The notes under the pieces: generated by a model
The model's database searches: none
Seen by the model: the letters and a program-made list of their open reading frames with translations, nothing else
What the model was told of the DNA's origin: nothing
Source: JBHYGK01 sp051859045
Lineage (GTDB): Bacteria > Pseudomonadota > Gammaproteobacteria > Xanthomonadales > Xanthomonadaceae
Reading direction: 5' to 3'
Assembly (NCBI GenBank): GCA_051859045.1
Contig: JBHYGK010000037.1
Location: forward strand, 1 to 15,739
DNA length: 15,739 bases
Made by a program: the position numbers and the translations under genes
Part shown: in pieces, positions 15,686 through 15,739 of the stretch
Numbering within the stretch: position 1 is the first letter of the stretch
Layout: each line of letters begins with the position of its first letter

Positions 15686-15739
15686 ATGTCCAAGGAAAAG
15701 TTCGAGCGCAAGAAGCCGCACGTCAACGTTGGCACCATC
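15686..15739 (+). CDS. tuf: Elongation factor Tu, N-terminal end (partial)
   Basis: The first 18 codons of a second EF-Tu gene run off the end of the window. They read MSKEKFERKKPHVNVGTI, matching the EF-Tu N-terminus (E. coli MSKEKFERTKPHVNVGTI), just ahead of the P loop GHVDHGKTT that should follow outside. The ATG at 15686 has AGGT at 15673-15676. It is 36 bp after fusA with no terminator between, so it is the last visible gene of the str operon. Together with the tuf end at 1-57, it shows two tuf copies in direct orientation about 15.6 kb apart. Confidence 0.96.
   Translation, partial: MSKEKFERKKPHVNVGTI

Overview
This window is a conserved housekeeping block from a high-GC gammaproteobacterium. 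The gene content, gene order and protein texts fit the Xanthomonadaceae, most likely a Lysobacter- or Luteimonas-like genus. Pointers are the arrangement tuf - tRNA-Trp - secE - nusG - rplKAJL - rpoBC - rpsL - rpsG - fusA - tuf on one strand, an S7 starting MSRKGSPG and ending HYRW, beta and beta' of 1384 and 1403 residues, and near-exclusive use of G/C-ending codons. I recognise the genus only by resemblance; no database was consulted.

Layout, all on the + strand. The last 18 codons of one EF-Tu gene (1-57) are followed by a 90-bp spacer with two strong hairpins, then tRNA-Trp (148-223), secE and nusG (protein export and transcription elongation), rplK-rplA (L11, L1), and an intrinsic terminator. 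A 291-bp gene-free stretch forms the structured leader of rplJ. Then come rplJ-rplL (ribosomal stalk) and a 283-bp rplL-rpoB spacer holding a small hairpin, a GTAA-loop attenuator, an odd GCTCCATC tandem array and a large imperfect hairpin resembling an RNase III site. rpoB and rpoC follow. The 187-bp rpoC-rpsL spacer has two perfect hairpins, a promoter with a perfect TTGACA -35 box inside a dyad, and a terminator-like hairpin at the predicted start of the mRNA. The str operon (rpsL, rpsG, fusA, start of a second tuf) closes the window.

The genes work together as the core of transcription and translation: RNA polymerase beta/beta' and NusG, the L11/L10/L7-L12 GTPase centre with the EF-G and EF-Tu factors that act on it, decoding protein S12 and assembly protein S7, and SecE of the translocon. 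In E. coli the rif (L11-rpoBC) and str operons are far apart; here they are contiguous.

I found no mobile element, CRISPR array, defence system or undescribed gene system. The points worth a second look are regulatory or evolutionary: the abrupt change of synonymous codon usage inside rpoB at the rifampicin-pocket codons, the tandem GCTCCATC array between rplL and rpoB, the structured rplL-rpoB spacer, the dyad over the str promoter -35 box, and the hairpin plus T-run just before rpsL.
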